Source: JAFECT01 sp035551675 (GTDB lineage Bacteria; Pseudomonadota; Alphaproteobacteria; Caulobacterales; Caulobacteraceae). Taken from it: a stretch of 64,000 nucleotides of DNA. The notes beneath the pieces are model-generated. The model saw only the letters and a list, made by a program, of their open reading frames with translations, had not been told where the DNA came from and searched no databases. Within the stretch, counting starts at the first letter, position 1, and the number at the start of each line of letters is the position of its first letter. Both the position numbers and the translations under genes were made by a program. This document shows positions 61,058 through 64,000 of this stretch, one piece after another. The DNA lies in assembly GCA_035551675.1 (NCBI GenBank), contig DASZMV010000018.1, positions 120,504 through 184,503 on the forward strand. Reading direction: 5' to 3'.

Positions 61058-61431
61058 TTCCTCTTCCTTCCCCTGGTGCGACGATTCAATGCCGTCGCGC
61101 CTAGTGATCTCGCTCGTCATGGCCTTGCTATCGCTGGACTTTCCCATTCCGACAGCGCTGTCATTTGGAGTTCAAAATTAAAGCGGTCACACCTGACCGC
61201 ATCCCCGAATCCTCGTCTAGCTGGCCACATTTAGGGCCAAGTTTGCCGAAAGCGCCAGTCCCCATTTCGGGAATCGTTCCGGCTTGCTTCCGCTAGGAGC
61301 CTCGGTCGTGACATTTTCGACACGCCCCGGCGGCGGACGGACCAGCCGCGATCCAGTCACCCAGGCGGATTGCGGCGAGAAGACCCCCCCGACTATGGTC
61401 GCCGACCTTTCGCAGTCGGCGCTCTCCCCCC
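61058..61431. other. Divergent promoter region of TonB receptor and cupin gene
   Basis: 374 bp without a gene. On the receptor side it holds the predicted LacI operator (61151-61162) and a TTGAAC-like element just upstream. On the cupin side only a C-rich leader precedes the ATG, with no clear Shine-Dalgarno. No hairpin or other structure was noticed. Confidence 0.6.
61151..61162. promoter_or_regulatory. Predicted LacI operator upstream of the TonB receptor
   Basis: The perfect palindrome GACAGCGCTGTC, identical to the one at 49412-49423, lies 94 bp upstream of the receptor ATG. The placement near the expected promoter suggests repression by the LacI protein encoded at 48258. Confidence 0.65.
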
Positions 61432-62436
61432 ATGACTAATATTCCCGAACGAACGCGAGTGACGCCGCAGGTTTTCCACGAGGAGATCCTACCCGCCGCG
61501 ACGCCCGTGGTGATGCGCGGCCTGGCCGCCAGTTGGCCTGTGGTGCGCGCCGCGCGCGAGTCCCCTGAAGCGTTCTGCGCCTACCTGAAGCGGTTCGACC
61601 GGGGCGCGGCGGTCCCCTCGATCCTCGGACCGCCGGGCATCAACGGCCGTTTTTTCTACAATCAGGACATGACGGGCTTCAATTTTCAGGCGACCAGCAC
61701 ACGCGTCGGCGCCGCGCTCGATTTTCTGCTCGAGCACCGCAACGACGAACGGCCGCCGAGCCTGGCCATCCAGTCGGCGCCTGCGCGCAGCATCATGCCG
61801 GGCTTTGAGGCAGAGAACGGCATGCCGTTGCTCGCTGACCGCGTGGAGCCGCGGCTGTGGATCGGCAATCGGGTGACGATTGCGGCGCACCACGACAATT
61901 TCGAGAACATCGCCTGTGTAGCGGCAGGCAGGCGCCGCTTCACCCTCTTTCCACCGGAGCAGATCGCCAATCTCTACATCGGCCCGTTCGAACTGACGCC
62001 AGCGGGCGCCACCATCAGCATGGTGTCGTTCGACAACCCGGACCTCGAGCGCTTTCCGCGCTTCGAAGCCGCGATGCAGGCGGCGCTGACCGCAGACCTG
62101 GACCCCGGCGACGGTATCTTCATCCCGTACATGTGGTGGCACCACGTCCGCTCACTCGATGCCGTCAACATGCTGGTGAATTACTGGTGGATGTCGGAAG
62201 CCGAGGCGCGCGGGCCGGCGCGCGACGCCTTTTTGCATGCGCTGATCGCGATCCGCTCCCTGCCCAAGCCGCACCGGGAGGCGTGGCGCGCCCTGTTCGA
62301 TCATTACGTCTTCGAGGACGATGGCCCCGCCGGCTCGCATCTGCCGGCGGAAAGGCGCGGGGTGCTGGGCGATCCGGATCCTCATTTGCTGAAAGCCCTG
62401 CGTGCGAACCTCGTGCGCAACCTCAGCCGAGCGTAG
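61432..62436 (+). CDS. Cupin-like (JmjC/FIH-type) domain protein
   Basis: This 334-aa protein has a cupin_8/JmjC fold: RVEPRLWIGNRVTIAAHHDNFENI has the first His and Asp of the iron triad (H-x-D), written here as motif and not a single run. Later GIFIPYMWWHHVRSLDAVNM gives the distal His. RFFYNQDM lies at the N-terminus. Members are Fe(II)/2-oxoglutarate hydroxylases; similar genes are regular members of TonB receptor/halogenase loci. It is divergent from the receptor and converges with the GH5 gene with a 24-bp gap. Confidence 0.82.
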   Translation: MTNIPERTRVTPQVFHEEILPAATPVVMRGLAASWPVVRAARESPEAFCAYLKRFDRGAAVPSILGPPGINGRFFYNQDMTGFNFQATSTRVGAALDFLLEHRNDERPPSLAIQSAPARSIMPGFEAENGMPLLADRVEPRLWIGNRVTIAAHHDNFENIACVAAGRRRFTLFPPEQIANLYIGPFELTPAGATISMVSFDNPDLERFPRFEAAMQAALTADLDPGDGIFIPYMWWHHVRSLDAVNMLVNYWWMSEAEARGPARDAFLHALIAIRSLPKPHREAWRALFDHYVFEDDGPAGSHLPAERRGVLGDPDPHLLKALRANLVRNLSRA

Positions 62437-62460
62437 CGCGAGATTAGTTCTGGCGCCGCG

Positions 62461-63507
62461 CTAACGGTTGGGAACCAACGCCTGGTGGATCGGCTCGACC
62501 CAAGTGTCGCGGTTCATGTCCCAGAGCAGGAAGTCGCTGTCGAACTGCCAGTACGCCCAGGCCCACCCGCGCGCCTCGGCCGCGCGGGCGACGGCGAAAT
62601 CGTAGCGTACGCGCGAATCCATGTCGGCCTTGTCGTAGGCGCCGAATTCACCCAGGAAGATCGGCCGGCCGTTGTCCTTGGCCCAGGCCGCCACACCATC
62701 GAAATTCTTGTTGAGCCGGTCGAGGTCGAAGGGGCTGCCCCAGGCGACGCCCGAAAGCTTGGCGTACTGCGGGACCCAGGCGGCGCCCTGGTGGGTGAAC
62801 TCCATCGGTGTGTAGTAGTGGACGGTGACGATGATATGCCGGTCGTCCTTGGGCAGTTGCAGTTCGCTGAGATGCAGCGGGCTGTTCCACGACGCCGGTC
62901 CGATCACCACATTGCGCGTTTGATTGGTCTTGCGCACCTGCGCCAGTTCCACCGCCAACAGCCGGTTCCAGGCCGCGTCGTCCAGGCGTCCGTTCGGTTC
63001 GTTTAGCAGTTCGAACATCACCCGGTCCGGCGCCGCGCGGAAGTGCGGCGCAATCTGGTTCCAGAACTGCGTCAGCTCAGTCTCGCACTTCGCCGCGTCC
63101 TCGGCGCAGATCCCCGAGTCGTGCTCGTCGAGGACGACGTTCAGGTCGTCATTCAGAGCGACCTTCACCAGCCGGTCCAGGGTCGCCAACCAAATCGGGT
63201 CGAGGCGCCCTTCCTTATCCATATGCGAAAAGGCCTGCAGATTGATCCGCACGGTTTTGAAGCCGCCGCGAGCAATCGAACGAAAGTGCGCGGGTCGAAA
63301 GCGGGCGGACGCGGGATCGGTCCAGATCGGATCATAACCGAGCACATTGACCCCGCGCCCCATCTCGCGGACCTGGTCGAACGGGTCCAGCGGCGCGGGA
63401 GCGTCCGCCGCGAAGCCGCGCGCGACGATCACCATCAGACTGAGGAAGGCCGCGATCGCGGCGGCGATCGGAGCGCGAACCTTCGAGGTCATCGTAGCGG
63501 TCCTCAT
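62461..63507 (-). CDS. Glycoside hydrolase family 5 endoglucanase-like enzyme, exported
   Basis: This is a 348-aa enzyme with a signal peptide (SLMVIVARGFAADAP). It is a TIM barrel with the GH5 acid/base Glu in MFELLNEPNG, and the nucleophile Glu in IFLGEFGAYDKA. Other conserved parts are FKTVRINLQAF, VHYYTPMEF and WAYWQFDSDF. It cuts beta-1,4 or beta-1,3 glucans, less often mannans. ATG at 63507 overlaps the stop of the upstream gene (ATGA); ATG at 63513 is the other choice. It is cotranscribed with the GH3-like gene. Confidence 0.9.
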   Translation of the reverse strand: MRTATMTSKVRAPIAAAIAAFLSLMVIVARGFAADAPAPLDPFDQVREMGRGVNVLGYDPIWTDPASARFRPAHFRSIARGGFKTVRINLQAFSHMDKEGRLDPIWLATLDRLVKVALNDDLNVVLDEHDSGICAEDAAKCETELTQFWNQIAPHFRAAPDRVMFELLNEPNGRLDDAAWNRLLAVELAQVRKTNQTRNVVIGPASWNSPLHLSELQLPKDDRHIIVTVHYYTPMEFTHQGAAWVPQYAKLSGVAWGSPFDLDRLNKNFDGVAAWAKDNGRPIFLGEFGAYDKADMDSRVRYDFAVARAAEARGWAWAYWQFDSDFLLWDMNRDTWVEPIHQALVPNR

Positions 63508-64000
63508 GGACATACCGCGCCGCCGGAGTTGGCCACCAGTTCCGCATCGGCGAAAGACAGGCCGAAGCGACCGGCCGTGTGTAACACCAGCGGCGCGGTG
63601 ACCTTGCTCAGGTCGACGCCTTGTCCCCGGAAACAGGCGAGCTTGATACGCACCGAGCGCCACTGTCCCACCGGCGCCGCGCCGATCAGTCGACTGACGT
63701 CGAGACTGGCGCACGTTTTGCCGTCACACTGCAGATCGAGTCCGACCGGCGCTTCGGGCGGGCGATCGACACGAAAGCGCAAACTGAGCGCCATATCGCC
63801 GTTGGTCTGGCGCACGAAGTCAGCCGCCGGGCCGGCGATCGCCACCGACGCGTCGCCGGCGCCGGTCCAGGTCGCCGCCTTGCCCGACTCCTGCGCATCG
63901 GCATCGACAGATTGGATTTCGACCGCGCCGCCGGGACTCGACACCCGACCCGCGCCGACCGCCACGCGGCCCTTGGCGTCGGTCAGCACCAGCGACCAAG
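63504..64000 (-). CDS. Probable GH3 beta-glucosidase, C-terminal end (cut by window edge)
   Basis: Only about 165 C-terminal residues are inside the window. They form a beta-sandwich with APVGQWRSVRIKLACF, then TAPLVLHTAGRFGLS and the ending NSGGAVCP. This matches the C-terminal galactose-binding-like domain of Gram-negative exo-1,3/1,4-beta-glucosidases of family GH3 (ExoP type). The catalytic part lies outside the window, so the family is an inference. Its stop overlaps the GH5 start. Confidence 0.6.
   Translation of the reverse strand, partial: WSLVLTDAKGRVAVGAGRVSSPGGAVEIQSVDADAQESGKAATWTGAGDASVAIAGPAADFVRQTNGDMALSLRFRVDRPPEAPVGLDLQCDGKTCASLDVSRLIGAAPVGQWRSVRIKLACFRGQGVDLSKVTAPLVLHTAGRFGLSFADAELVANSGGAVCP

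Noticed and set aside
1..64000. CRISPR array, tRNA/rRNA, prophage or integrase/att site
   Set aside because: No regularly spaced direct repeats, no cloverleaf or rRNA-like stretch, and no integrase, terminase or capsid sequence was seen on either strand.

Overview
The window is high-GC DNA that is almost fully coding. Everything recognisable points to an alphaproteobacterium of the Caulobacterales type, such as Caulobacter, Phenylobacterium or a relative. The evidence is a dxs-ispA-xseB cluster, a CysN-CysC fusion, tdh-kbl, a TonB-receptor/LacI/FAD-halogenase/cupin sugar locus, and frequent ATGA/TTGA start-stop overlaps. No rRNA, tRNA, CRISPR array, transposase or phage gene was seen.

Left part (1-36 kb) is mostly core and housekeeping genes. 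In order these are: the N-terminus of an ECF sigma factor at the edge; a Tat/lipoprotein amidase; an isoprenoid block read leftwards (deacetylase, histidine phosphatase, xseB, ispA, dxs); a VWA protein; an S1/P1 nuclease; ferredoxin and GST; ferredoxin-NADP reductase; chorismate mutase; an HPt protein; a flavin monooxygenase with rlmJ; topoisomerase IB; tdh-kbl; a single-domain response regulator; sulfate activation (cysD, cysNC) with a nearby sulfotransferase; FlgO-like lipoproteins in a lower-GC patch; a group II PLP decarboxylase; and an MFS transporter. Palindromic or REP/MITE-like elements sit at 2444-2706, 7591-7740, 10151-10380 and 29770-29931.

Middle (37.3-48.2 kb) is the most unusual region: seven tightly coupled rightward genes that I do not recognise as a described system. 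They encode a coiled-coil/one-TM protein, a GAP1-like protein, a GTPase with a disordered N-terminus, a two-TM helical-repeat protein, a divergent SEDS (FtsW/RodA-like) polytopic protein with an FHA-like N-terminal module, a class B penicillin-binding protein with intact SxxK, SxN and KTG motifs, and a small one-TM protein. The simplest reading is an accessory SEDS-bPBP peptidoglycan synthase placed under GTPase control.

Right end (48.3-64 kb) is a carbohydrate utilisation locus. A LacI regulator is followed by an MFS permease, a small lipoprotein and a GH87-type alpha-1,3-glucanase/mycodextranase. Facing them are a TonB-dependent receptor and three tandem FAD 'tryptophan halogenase' genes, the middle one with its catalytic motifs lost. 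A cupin/JmjC-like protein, a GH5 glucanase and the C-terminus of a probable GH3 enzyme follow. The same 12-bp palindrome lies upstream of both the permease and the receptor, which suggests one LacI regulon for importing and degrading a fungal-type alpha-glucan or mixed glucan.
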